From: Planctomycetota bacterium
GTDB taxonomy: Bacteria > Planctomycetota > E44-bin39
Direction of reading: 5' to 3'
Assembly: GCA_004376375.1 (NCBI GenBank)
Contig: SOJX01000034.1
Coordinates: forward strand, 1-64,000
DNA length: 64,000 nt
Shown one piece after another: positions 41,067-49,271 of this stretch; position 1 is the first letter of the stretch, and the number at the start of each line of letters is the position of its first letter. The notes under the pieces are model-generated. The model had not been told where the DNA came from. It worked only from the letters and a program-made list of their open reading frames with translations, and ran no database searches. Position numbers and translations under genes: made by a program.

Positions 41067-42137
41067 ATGAACAAAGTCAACAGATTCTTCGCCTCGAGAT
41101 GGGGAATTATTGCCGTCGGGGCGGTAATCGGGATTATCGCCGCGCTGCTGCAGAAGCTCGGCAACCCGGGCAACATGGGAATATGCGTAGCGTGTTTCGA
41201 GCGCGACGTCGTCGGCGCACTGGGCCTGCACCAGGCGAAGATCGTTCAATACCTGAGACCGGAAATACCGGCGTTCGTACTGGGCGCATTTCTCGCCGCG
41301 CTCCTGTTCAGGGAATTCAGAGCGCGGACCGGTTCGGCGCCGATTATCCGTTTCGTACTCGGCATGTTCGCGATGATAGGCGCGCTCGTGTTTCTCGGCT
41401 GCTCGTGGCGGGCAATCCTGCGCCTGGCAGGCGGTGACTGGAACGCGATAGTCGGTCTTGCCGGATTCGCCATCGGCATTGGCATCGCGGTCCTTTTTCT
41501 CAAAATGGGGTTCAGTCTCGGGCGCAGCTACCCGGCAAAACCCGTAACCGGCATCGCGATGCCTGCTTTGATGCTTGGGCTTCTCATATTTGCCATCTGG
41601 TACCCTTCGCCTCCGCTTTTCAAAACCTTGAAACCGGTCACGGGCAAAATCCCGCCGGGCGCGATGTACGCACCGGTCTGGATTTCCATTATTGCCGCAC
41701 TTGTCATCGGCTTCCTCGCCCAGAGAACGCGCTTCTGTTCCGTAGGCGCGGTTCGCGACGTTCTGCTCATGCGCGACACGCACCTCCTCTGCGGCGTTGC
41801 AGCTTTCTTCGCCGCGGCGCTTATATTGAATCTTATTCTGGGACAATTCCATCCGGGCCTTGCCGGGCAGCCTATCGCACATAACGTACACCTGTTGAAT
41901 TTCTTTGGATTGGTTTTGGCCGGGCTGTCATGGGCGCTCGCCGGCGGATGCCCGGGCAGACAACTGTTCATGGCAGGCGAAGGCGACGGCGATGCCGCGA
42001 TCTTCGTGCTTGGAATGATGTCAGGAGCGGCGATTGCGCATAACTTCAAAACGGTCGGCACGGGACCAAACGCCTGGAGTGCGGTTATTGTCGGTCTTAT
42101 CGTCGTTGTCGGCATCGGGCTTCTTGCCCGCGAGTAA
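41067..42137 (+). CDS. yedE: YeeE/YedE-family membrane transporter, selenium-associated YedE type
   Basis: A 356-residue inner-membrane protein with about nine or ten hydrophobic segments. It has the cysteine motifs of the YedE branch: GNMGICVACFERD near residue 35, QRTRFCSVGAVRD in the middle and GGCPGRQLFMAGEGDGDA near residue 295. YeeE/YedE proteins take up thiosulfate or related sulfur compounds; the YedE branch is often found with selenium genes and is thought to move a selenium species, which has not been shown directly. It is followed after 18 bases by a TusA-like gene, the usual partner. Start chosen at 41067 with AGGGGA upstream. Confidence 0.9.
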   Translation: MNKVNRFFASRWGIIAVGAVIGIIAALLQKLGNPGNMGICVACFERDVVGALGLHQAKIVQYLRPEIPAFVLGAFLAALLFREFRARTGSAPIIRFVLGMFAMIGALVFLGCSWRAILRLAGGDWNAIVGLAGFAIGIGIAVLFLKMGFSLGRSYPAKPVTGIAMPALMLGLLIFAIWYPSPPLFKTLKPVTGKIPPGAMYAPVWISIIAALVIGFLAQRTRFCSVGAVRDVLLMRDTHLLCGVAAFFAAALILNLILGQFHPGLAGQPIAHNVHLLNFFGLVLAGLSWALAGGCPGRQLFMAGEGDGDAAIFVLGMMSGAAIAHNFKTVGTGPNAWSAVIVGLIVVVGIGLLARE

Positions 42138-42155
42138 TATTAGGCGGAGGTCGAA

Positions 42156-42374
42156 ATGGATGAGGGAAGAAACGTAGACGCACGAGGCCTGTCGTGCCCA
42201 CAACCGGTTTTGATGGCCCGCAAGACTCTAATGGAACTCGGTTCAGGCGAGGTGAGTGCTATTGTCGACACGATGACGCAGGTCGAAAACTGCATCCGAA
42301 CCGCCGAGAGTCTCGGCTGGACGGCGACATATGAAGAAAAAGATGAGTGTTTCAGGCTCATATTCAAGAAATAG
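42156..42374 (+). CDS. TusA/SirA-family sulfur (or selenium) carrier
   Basis: A 72-residue protein with VDARGLSCPQPVLMARKTL, the TusA signature with active Cys14 in CPQP. TusA proteins carry persulfide sulfur on this cysteine. In the longer YedF proteins the same domain is fused to a DUF3343-like part; here the two functions appear as separate genes in one cassette (DUF3343 at 43595). GGAGG lies 8 bases before the ATG. Cytoplasmic, probably co-transcribed with yedE. Confidence 0.92.
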   Translation: MDEGRNVDARGLSCPQPVLMARKTLMELGSGEVSAIVDTMTQVENCIRTAESLGWTATYEEKDECFRLIFKK

Positions 42375-42393
42375 CCCGCGGGTGGAATTCCGT

Positions 42394-42422
42394 TTGACAA
42401 GTTGCCCCGTTCGGGCTACTGT
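42394..42422 (+). promoter_or_regulatory. Internal promoter before the class V aminotransferase gene
   Basis: Perfect TTGACA (42394-42399), 17-base spacer, TACTGT (42417-42422), a weak -10. It would give a leader of about 11 bases that just includes the GAGG ribosome site. Confidence 0.4.
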
Positions 42423-42439
42423 GTTGCGTTGAGGTTACC

Positions 42440-43591
42440 ATGATCTATTTCGATAACGCTGCGACAAGCTGGCCCAAGCCCGACGTCATGCTCGAAGCGA
42501 TGTCGCACTTCGTCCGCGAGGTCGGCGCCAACCCCGGTCGGAGCGGACACAGGATGTCGGCCGAGGCCGAGCGGGTCCGCTACGGGGCGCGTGAGGTCGT
42601 CGCCGAAATGTTCGGACTGGACAACCCGCTCCGGATAGTTTTCACGCCCAACGCAACCGCGGCCCTGAATACCGCCATCCTCGGCATTCTCAACCGGGGC
42701 GATCACGTCGTAACGACCTCGATGGAGCACAACTCCGTTATGCGCCCGCTTCGCGCACTGGAAGAAAACGACATCGAAATAACCGAAGTCCGGTGCAGTC
42801 CCGACGGCACACTGGACCCGGACGAATTCGAGAACGCGATAACACCGAAGACAAAGCTTATAGTTACGATCCACGCGTCCAACGTCTGCGGCACCATCAT
42901 GCCCGTGCGCGAGATAGGGGCGATTGCAGGGGAATACGGAATTCCTTATCTTGTCGACGCGGCGCAGACCGCGGGCACGGTTCCGATCGATATTGTCGCG
43001 GATAATATCGATCTGCTCTCCTTTACCGGGCACAAGGGATTGCTCGGGCCGACCGGTACGGGCGGGCTTGCCTTTGCACCGGACTTCGATATCGAAAAGA
43101 TGCGCCCGCTTTACCGCGGCGGTACGGGCAGCCGCTCGGACACTCAACACCAGCCCGATTTCCTGCCCGACAAGTACGAAAGCGGAACGTGCAATATAGT
43201 CGGGCTCGCAGGCCTTGCGGCAAGCATGCGCTGGATACGGGAAAAAGGCGGAGTCGGAAAAATCCGCGAGCACGAAGCCGAGCTCACCTCGCGGCTCATC
43301 GAAGGGCTTGGCGGAATCGACGGAGTAACTGTTTACGGAACAAAAGACGCGACGAAGCAGACGGCTGCGGTTTCATTCAACATCAGGGGTGTAAGCCAGT
43401 CGGACGCGGCTGAGCATTTCGGCGATGAGTACGACCTGATGTGCCGCGTCGGGCTGCACTGCTCGCCCGCCGGGCACCGGACGCTTGGAACTTTCCCGAA
43501 CGGAACGATCCGTTTCGCGACCGGCCCATTCAACACTTCAGAAGAGGTTGACGCCGCGCTCGAAGCTGTGACCAAGGTCGCCGGCGAATAA
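42440..43591 (+). CDS. Class V aminotransferase, cysteine desulfurase/selenocysteine lyase-like
   Basis: A 383-residue PLP enzyme. It opens with IYFDNAATSWPKP, has TSMEHNSVMRPL, the PLP lysine Lys199 in SFTGHKGLLGP, and a C-terminal RVGLHCSPAGHRTLGT with the active cysteine. This is the cysteine-desulfurase-like group that, from memory, clusters with YedE, YedF and DUF3343 genes in selenium-using anaerobes; it may release sulfur from cysteine or selenium from selenocysteine. It differs from the NifS encoded at 47420, which serves Fe-S assembly. Only 3 bases separate it from the DUF3343 gene. A weak promoter lies in the 65-base gap upstream. Confidence 0.9.
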   Translation: MIYFDNAATSWPKPDVMLEAMSHFVREVGANPGRSGHRMSAEAERVRYGAREVVAEMFGLDNPLRIVFTPNATAALNTAILGILNRGDHVVTTSMEHNSVMRPLRALEENDIEITEVRCSPDGTLDPDEFENAITPKTKLIVTIHASNVCGTIMPVREIGAIAGEYGIPYLVDAAQTAGTVPIDIVADNIDLLSFTGHKGLLGPTGTGGLAFAPDFDIEKMRPLYRGGTGSRSDTQHQPDFLPDKYESGTCNIVGLAGLAASMRWIREKGGVGKIREHEAELTSRLIEGLGGIDGVTVYGTKDATKQTAAVSFNIRGVSQSDAAEHFGDEYDLMCRVGLHCSPAGHRTLGTFPNGTIRFATGPFNTSEEVDAALEAVTKVAGE

Positions 43592-43594
43592 AAC

Positions 43595-43816
43595 ATGCAC
43601 GACGTAATTCTGGTACAAAGCACGACCCACGCCATACGCATAGAAAAGCTGCTGAAGAAGGCGGAGCTTCAGGTGAAACTTGTCCCGGTGCCGCGCCATC
43701 TCTCGAGCGACTGCGGCGTCGCGGTCAGGATACTCGCCGATGAGCGAAACCGCTGCGAAGAAATCCTTTCCGAAAACAGCACACCGTTCGAACAGATTGC
43801 ATCCCTTAAAAAATAA
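43595..43816 (+). CDS. DUF3343 protein, putative Se/S carrier
   Basis: A 73-residue protein with the DUF3343 pattern: ILVQSTTHAIRIEKLLKKAE, then LVPVPRHLSSDCGVAVRI. The cysteine of SSDCG is the conserved one, thought to carry sulfur or selenium. Its place 3 bases after the aminotransferase suggests it accepts the released atom from that enzyme. Last gene of the cassette, followed by a strong hairpin. No ribosome site beyond the GGCGA at the end of the preceding gene. Confidence 0.9.
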   Translation: MHDVILVQSTTHAIRIEKLLKKAELQVKLVPVPRHLSSDCGVAVRILADERNRCEEILSENSTPFEQIASLKK

Positions 43817-43843
43817 ACGCGCGGCCGTTTTCCGGCCGCGCGT
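43817..43843. terminator. Bidirectional terminator between converging genes
   Basis: ACGCGCGGCCG (43817-43827), loop TTTTC, CGGCCGCGCGT (43833-43843): 11 perfect pairs, then AATTTATTA. It serves the selenium/sulfur cassette and the peptidase-like gene from the other side. Confidence 0.7.
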
Positions 43844-43875
43844 AATTTATTACGATTTCCCCGCGGGCAGCGAAA

Positions 43876-45330
43876 TCACCTGAGCTGCTTTATATAGGCG
43901 TACCACTCCCCCTGTATCTGGCTCATGCTAATTCCCTTGAAGGCTTTCTTGACAAGCTTCCTTCCGCCCTCTTCTTTCTTGCAGCCGCTCATGAACTTCT
44001 GGACGATTTTCTTGTACTTGCCGCCTTCGTGGAACCAGCAGAAGTATACGAAGCTCCACGCCGCGGCGTAATATATCGCCGGGCGTTCGGCGCTGAGGCT
44101 CCATTCGAGCTGGCCCGAATACAGGAGATCCGGCAGCTTGGGGCACATCCCTCTTCCCAGCGCCTGCTTGATGTTCTGGCAGCGGCTACGGTTCACGACC
44201 AGTTTCATCTTCGGCTTGCCGCCTTCTTTGAAATACTGCGACGGACCGAAAAAGCACGCGTGGCCCTCATTAAACCATCTCGGCACGTGCTCGGTGACCG
44301 TGTTCAGGAACTGGTGAAACCCTTCGTGGTACAGGGTATTGTTGAACCGAGCGGCATTACTGGACCTCGGCATGTAAAGCGCACCGGTATAACCGGCGAA
44401 AAAACCGCCCGCGTTCGATGGCGCGCCCGTCTTCGACATGAAGCCCTGCCTGCTCGCGAAAATATGCACGTGGAACTTGTCGCCCGTGTTCTTATGCTTG
44501 AAAACCTTGCTGTACATCTTATATGCAATCTCGCACTGCTCGGCGACATCCTTGGCAAACGACTCGGAGACATCTGTATGAACGATGTAGTTCTTGCTTT
44601 CGTGGTTGTGAGGCGCCCACTTCCCGAGCTTCGCCAGGAGAAAAACTATCTTTATGCTATCTTTCATCTTCGGGTCGATATCACTCTTGGTGCGAACGTA
44701 ACCGTCCCAGGCTTTCTTGCACTCGTCCCATTTTTTCGCCCTGAGATAGCAGTTGAAAAGCCCCATGTGGTACTGATGTTTCTTGTCGAGCTCGCCTTTG
44801 GACATTTTCAGCGCGTCTTTGTACGCCTTGAGCGCCTCGTCGTATTTCTCGAGCCGCATGCAGATATCGGCCAGCTCGAGCGCGGCCTCGTAAAAATTGT
44901 CAAGAAGCTTCATCGCCTTCTCGCCCTGGACCTTGCCTTTCCGGACCCAGGACTTGGCGCCGCTTTCAAAATCCGACTTCCACTGGTACATTATGCAGAG
45001 ATAGAAAGGCGGAATGTGACACTTCGGAGCAGCCTTCGCGGCTTTCTGGAAAAGCTTAATCAGCCTTTCGACTTTCTTCTTTCTTTTATCCGATTCCTTC
45101 ATTCGAACGGTAGGCAGCTTGTACGGCTCATTATGACGGTTCTCGGACCTCTTTTTCATTTCCTTGTAGGTCTTGATTCCCTCTTCCAGATACTCTTTGG
45201 CCTTTTTATCCAGGTCTTCGGGTATCTGAAGGTTGGGGCCGTCTTCATCGTCTTCGCCCAGAACCGGGGCCGGCATGGGTGCAAGAAGGGCAAGGGAAAT
45301 TATCAGGAGCCAGAAAAGAAGGCGTTTCAT
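43876..45330 (-). CDS. Exported HExxH metallopeptidase-like protein with TPR-like region
   Basis: A 484-residue protein with a signal peptide (residues 1-25, ending APVLGEDDED). Residues about 40-235 are helical and repeat-like (YDEALKAYKDALKMSKGEL and similar), a TPR-type scaffold. The C-terminal part has a gluzincin motif: HEGFH (335-339) and WFNEGHACFF, with Glu355 as the likely third zinc ligand. This matches the peptidase-MA-like (DUF1570) family that is abundant in planctomycetes, for which no substrate is known. It should act in the periplasm or outside. A strong promoter lies at 45406-45433, and GGGAGG lies 8 bases before the ATG. Confidence 0.82.
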   Translation of the reverse strand: MKRLLFWLLIISLALLAPMPAPVLGEDDEDGPNLQIPEDLDKKAKEYLEEGIKTYKEMKKRSENRHNEPYKLPTVRMKESDKRKKKVERLIKLFQKAAKAAPKCHIPPFYLCIMYQWKSDFESGAKSWVRKGKVQGEKAMKLLDNFYEAALELADICMRLEKYDEALKAYKDALKMSKGELDKKHQYHMGLFNCYLRAKKWDECKKAWDGYVRTKSDIDPKMKDSIKIVFLLAKLGKWAPHNHESKNYIVHTDVSESFAKDVAEQCEIAYKMYSKVFKHKNTGDKFHVHIFASRQGFMSKTGAPSNAGGFFAGYTGALYMPRSSNAARFNNTLYHEGFHQFLNTVTEHVPRWFNEGHACFFGPSQYFKEGGKPKMKLVVNRSRCQNIKQALGRGMCPKLPDLLYSGQLEWSLSAERPAIYYAAAWSFVYFCWFHEGGKYKKIVQKFMSGCKKEEGGRKLVKKAFKGISMSQIQGEWYAYIKQLR

Positions 45331-45405
45331 AACGATACCTCCCGGGGTAATGTTTTAGACGCCTGCGTCCCGGTTTTCTTCAATTATGCGGAGCTTCAAG
45401 TGCCT

Positions 45406-45433
45406 ATTATACCTGCGTCCGGCCCGCTGTCTA
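45406..45433 (-). promoter_or_regulatory. Strong sigma70-type promoter of the peptidase-like gene
   Basis: Minus strand TAGACA (45428-45433), 16-base spacer, perfect TATAAT (45406-45411). Leader of about 70 bases. Confidence 0.6.
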
Positions 45434-45499
45434 GTAGAATCCGGTCTTGCAGACCGGTTTTGCAGAATCGTGACATATAAAATAACAGGCCTTCCGCAC

Positions 45500-45528
45500 T
45501 TCCGAAAACACCTCCGCCGTGCTAGAAT
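45500..45528 (+). promoter_or_regulatory. Promoter of the DNA methyltransferase gene, leaderless layout
   Basis: TAGAAT at 45523-45528 is only six bases from the ATG at 45535, so the transcript should begin at or next to the start codon. The -35 (TTCCGA, 45500-45505) is poor. There is no ribosome site. Confidence 0.4.
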
Positions 45529-45534
45529 GCCGCC

Positions 45535-47220
45535 ATGAAGGAACGCAAGCGAATCGGCGCTTACGATACGTCGCCAAGGCTCGCGCGGATCATTTGCAGA
45601 CTTGCCCTCGAAGAATGCCGCGGCCGGGCAATAAACGTCCTGGACCCGGCCGTCGGCGACGGCGTTTTCCTTGTCGCGCTCGCCGGTCAATGGAAAAAGC
45701 ACCGGCGGCCTTTGTCCCGCCTGAACCTCACCGGGGTCGACATAAGGCGGAATGCTCTTCGCCGCACTGCTCGCGAGCTCAAACGCGCGGGAGCCGGGGC
45801 AGAGCTTCTGCGTGCCGACTTCCTTGAGCCGGGAACATTCAGAAAACTACATTCGTCGGCGCCGGACGGGTATGACCTCGTCATCGGCAACCCGCCATAC
45901 GGTGTCAAGACCGACGCGGGAAGAAAATTCGGATTCAGCAGGGACAGTTATGCCGCATTCATAGGATATGCGGCCGGACTCATAAAGACGGGCGGCGTTC
46001 TCGGCTTCCTCGTTCCCGACACATGGGAAACCATTCCGAGTCACCGCGCGCTCAGGGAATTCCTCAACAGCCGCTTCTCAGTACGCCTGGTCGCAAACAT
46101 CAGGTCGTCGCATTTCCGCGCGGCCGTCAACCCGTGCATCCTCATCGCCGTACGCGGTAAACGGAATAGAAACCGGATTACTGCCGTCGATTTGACCCGC
46201 ACAGATGCCGATTCGCCGGAATTCGAAAAACTGGCCCGGAAAATTCTTCTTTCAAACAGCCGCACCCGGACAGTTTCGAAGGTCAGCGAAAAATCGGCGG
46301 TTTACGGTTATCCGCAGAAAGACAGGCCGCGATTCTTCATCGGCAGGCCGTCGCTTGCGGGTTTTTTTGAACACCGTTCTGAGAGCAAAATTCGCCGAAA
46401 TAGAAAGCAAATTAAAATCGTTCGGGTGGGAGAAACCGCCGAAGTCAAACACGGCCTGACCACGGGCGCGAACCGCGAGTTCATCAGGAAATTGCACGGC
46501 GCCTACGGAAATTACAGAATCGCCGAGCCGGAACTTGTCGTCAGGCCCGCCGAAATCGCAAAGCTGAAACGCGATGAACTCGAAAACGGTTTTCGGCCCG
46601 GGCGATTCGGAAAACGCCATCTCCTGCCGTACGACAAGGGCGAGCGCTCGGACAGTTCGCGCGGCTGGCTGCCGAATTATTTCGTGCCCACGCGGTACTT
46701 CATCGACTGGCGGCGAAGCTCGGTCGCGCAAATGAAAAAACTCATCGGCCACCGGCACGACAACCCGCACTACTACGGGAAAAAGGGAATAACTTTCTCC
46801 TTCGCCGGCGTTTACTGTCCGACCTTCCGCCTCAACCACCCCGGCCCGTTCGACCACGCAAGCTGCTGCATCTTCCCGCGCGGGGTCTCGCTGCCGCTCC
46901 TGCTCGGTTATCTGTGCTCCACGCCGATGCGCTACCTGATGCGCGTCTTCATCAACCACACCGTCAACTTCGGCGTCGACGCGGTAAAGGAAGCCTTTAT
47001 TGCATTAGATAAGAAACGCAACCCGAAGATTCAGAAACTGGTCAGCCGGATAATCGGAAAACAGAAACGCAACCCTTCCTACCTTTACATGAAATCCGAG
47101 CAACCGCAGATCGACCGCCACGTCGCCGACGCCCTCGCCCTCTCCGCATCCGAGCGCAAAGAAATCCGCACGTGGTTTTCCCGCCGCTACCCGAATCTTG
47201 GAAAACCGGCACGGTTCTGA
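45535..47220 (+). CDS. Orphan N6-adenine DNA methyltransferase (TaqI/Eco57I-like)
   Basis: A 561-residue protein with the S-adenosylmethionine site VLDPAVGDGVF (35-45) and the catalytic motif GNPPYGV (118-124), the gamma-class order of N6-adenine methylases. The C-terminal half (about 260-540) is a TaqI-like target-recognition region, with VKHGLTTGANREFI and RHLLPYDKGERSD. No nuclease motif is seen in the protein, and no restriction gene is next to it, so it is either a solitary methylase used for regulation or the remainder of a restriction-modification system. It lies between a peptidase-like gene and the nifS operon, neither related in function. The ATG is six bases from a TAGAAT box, with no ribosome site. 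Confidence 0.86.
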   Translation: MKERKRIGAYDTSPRLARIICRLALEECRGRAINVLDPAVGDGVFLVALAGQWKKHRRPLSRLNLTGVDIRRNALRRTARELKRAGAGAELLRADFLEPGTFRKLHSSAPDGYDLVIGNPPYGVKTDAGRKFGFSRDSYAAFIGYAAGLIKTGGVLGFLVPDTWETIPSHRALREFLNSRFSVRLVANIRSSHFRAAVNPCILIAVRGKRNRNRITAVDLTRTDADSPEFEKLARKILLSNSRTRTVSKVSEKSAVYGYPQKDRPRFFIGRPSLAGFFEHRSESKIRRNRKQIKIVRVGETAEVKHGLTTGANREFIRKLHGAYGNYRIAEPELVVRPAEIAKLKRDELENGFRPGRFGKRHLLPYDKGERSDSSRGWLPNYFVPTRYFIDWRRSSVAQMKKLIGHRHDNPHYYGKKGITFSFAGVYCPTFRLNHPGPFDHASCCIFPRGVSLPLLLGYLCSTPMRYLMRVFINHTVNFGVDAVKEAFIALDKKRNPKIQKLVSRIIGKQKRNPSYLYMKSEQPQIDRHVADALALSASERKEIRTWFSRRYPNLGKPARF

Positions 47221-47342
47221 AACTTCTTTTCTTTTCTCCGTGTCACCGTGTCTCCGCGTCGCCGTGTCTGAACATAAGCGATTAAAGTTCCATACTCAAT
47301 TAAGAATCCGCAATCCGAAACCTGCAATCCGCAATTCTCATA

Positions 47343-47371
47343 TTGACTTCCCGATATGAAAATGCCATAAT
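47343..47371 (+). promoter_or_regulatory. sigma70-type promoter of nifS-nifU
   Basis: TTGACT (47343-47348), 17-base spacer, CATAAT (47366-47371). Leader of about 42 bases; GGGAGG precedes the nifS start. Confidence 0.55.
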
Positions 47372-47419
47372 TGCCGAGTTCTACTATCAACTTTCAGACA
47401 GCCACCGCCGGGAGGAAAA

Positions 47420-48616
47420 ATGGCGGAACGCACCGTATACCTCGACAACTCTGCGACTACGCGCCTCAAAGGCGAAGTCCTCGACGCGATGATGCCTTAC
47501 TTCAGCGGAAAGTTCGGCAATCCCTCGAGCCTGCATACGGCCGGCCAGGACGCCCGCAAGGCAATCGAATCTACGCGCGAAAAAGTCGTCGGATTCATCG
47601 GCGCATCGTCGAACAGGGAAGTCATCTTCACCTCGGGCGGCACCGAATCCGACAACATTGCAATCAAAGCCTCGCTCGAGGCGGGCAGGAAGAAAAACAA
47701 GAAGCACATCATTTCCTCGCCAATCGAGCATCACGCGATAATCAAGACGCTCCAGGCCCTCAAGAAAGCGGGCGGGTGCGAGCTCGATCTCGTACCGGTA
47801 AACGAAAAAGGCATCGTAAAGGTGAAGGAACTCGAAAAGCTTATCCGCGAAGATACATGCCTTATCACCATAATGCTCGCCAACAACGAAATCGGCACCA
47901 TCCAGCCGATAAAGGAAATCTGCGAAATCGCGGCGAAGCATAAAATTCCGGTCCACACCGACGCGGTGCAGGCGCTCGGCAAGATTCCGATTAATGTCGA
48001 AGAACTCGGCATTTCGATGCTTTCCGCTTCGGCACACAAGTTCCACGGACCCAAGGGGATCGGCCTGCTCTACGTGAAGCTCGGCACCCCGTTCACCAAG
48101 CAGCAGACCGGCGGCCACCACGAATGGAACCGCCGCGCGGGTACCGAAAACGTGCCCGGGATTATCGGCTTTACGAAAGCGCTCGAGCTTTCCGTCATGC
48201 ACCTCGACGAAAACGCGAAAAAGATGTCTGCCCTCCGCGACCGGCTCGAGAAAGGTATTCTCGAAAAAGTCCCGGAAACCTACGTCAACGGCGACACTGC
48301 GAAAAGGCTGCCGAACCTGTCGAACATCGGCTTCCGCTACGTTGAAGGCGAGGGGATAATCCTCTCGCTCGACGCCGAGGGCATCAGCGTCGCAAGCGGT
48401 TCCGCGTGCACTTCCGAAACGCTCGACCCGTCGCACGTCCTGACCGCGATGGGTGTCTCGCCCGAGCACGCCCACGGCAGCATACGCTTCTCGCTTTCGA
48501 CCGACATCACGGAAAAGGACATCGACTACACGATCTCCAAGGTGACCGCGGCCATCGAGAGGCTGCGCGCCATGTCGCCGCTGTACAAACAGGACGCCGG
48601 CGGCGGGGGAAAATAA
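47420..48616 (+). CDS. nifS: Cysteine desulfurase NifS/IscS type
   Basis: NifS takes sulfur from cysteine and hands it as a persulfide to the scaffold NifU for Fe-S cluster assembly. The 398-residue product has the class V aminotransferase opening VYLDNSATTRLKGEV, TSGGTESDN, SPIEHHAI, the PLP lysine Lys207 in SASAHKFHGPKG, and active Cys330 in SGSACTSETLDPSHVL. The last residues are glycine-rich. Its stop overlaps the first base of the nifU start (TAATG). With cluster-rich CODH/ACS enzymes in the same window, demand for this pathway should be high. Confidence 0.95.
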   Translation: MAERTVYLDNSATTRLKGEVLDAMMPYFSGKFGNPSSLHTAGQDARKAIESTREKVVGFIGASSNREVIFTSGGTESDNIAIKASLEAGRKKNKKHIISSPIEHHAIIKTLQALKKAGGCELDLVPVNEKGIVKVKELEKLIREDTCLITIMLANNEIGTIQPIKEICEIAAKHKIPVHTDAVQALGKIPINVEELGISMLSASAHKFHGPKGIGLLYVKLGTPFTKQQTGGHHEWNRRAGTENVPGIIGFTKALELSVMHLDENAKKMSALRDRLEKGILEKVPETYVNGDTAKRLPNLSNIGFRYVEGEGIILSLDAEGISVASGSACTSETLDPSHVLTAMGVSPEHAHGSIRFSLSTDITEKDIDYTISKVTAAIERLRAMSPLYKQDAGGGGK

Positions 48617-49080
48617 TGTACAGCGAAAAAGTCAAGGACCATTTTGCGAACCCGCGGAACGTCGGCGAGGTCGAGAACCCCGACGGCATCGGCAAGGTCG
48701 GCAACCCGACCTGCGGCGATATAATGGAAATCACGATAAAGGTAAATGGCAAAATCATCGACGACATCAAGTTCCGCACGTTCGGCTGCGGCGCCGCCGT
48801 TGCGACAAGCTCGATGACGACGGAGCTCGCCAAGGGCAAGACCCTCTCCGAAGCCGCGCACATTACGAAGATGGACGTCGCCAACGCACTCGACGGCCTC
48901 CCGCCCATAAAGATGCACTGCTCCAACCTCGCCGTCGACGCGCTGAAGGATGCGCTCAGCAACTACTTCGAGAGCCACCCCGGCACCCGCCCCGACGACA
49001 TCACCGACGACGACCTCAAAGTAGACACCTCCACGCACGAGCACGGCGACACCGAAGACGCACCGGCATGCGAGGCGTAG
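48616..49080 (+). CDS. nifU: Fe-S cluster assembly scaffold NifU/IscU
   Basis: A 154-residue IscU-fold scaffold. Cluster ligands are present: Cys33 and Asp35 in GNPTCGDIM, Cys58 in FGCGAA, and Cys102 in MHCSNLA. This equals the N-terminal domain of the classic NifU; the ferredoxin and C-terminal Nfu domains of full NifU are missing. In their place the last 25 residues are acidic and histidine-containing (STHEHGDTEDAPACEA). The start at 48616 shares a base with the nifS stop, so the two are translated together. Confidence 0.94.
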   Translation: MYSEKVKDHFANPRNVGEVENPDGIGKVGNPTCGDIMEITIKVNGKIIDDIKFRTFGCGAAVATSSMTTELAKGKTLSEAAHITKMDVANALDGLPPIKMHCSNLAVDALKDALSNYFESHPGTRPDDITDDDLKVDTSTHEHGDTEDAPACEA

Positions 49081-49271
49081 GATTGGCGAGGGATCGGGGA
49101 CGTGTACCGAATTTTGCGAAGCAAAATTGGTACCTGTACCCGGAAGCCCGAGCGTACGGAGTTAAAAGTTATAAGTCGTAAGTTTTAAGTTAAGAACCTT
49201 ACAGACGATGCCTGAATCTCAGACAAGCCCTTACTGCATTTTCCGCCGGCGTTTGACTGAGGAATATTAGA

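Noticed and set aside
40896..41891. Minus-strand open frame of 331 codons opposite yedE
   Set aside because: Composition is arginine/glutamate-rich filler, and the opposite strand encodes a clear membrane protein with conserved cysteines.
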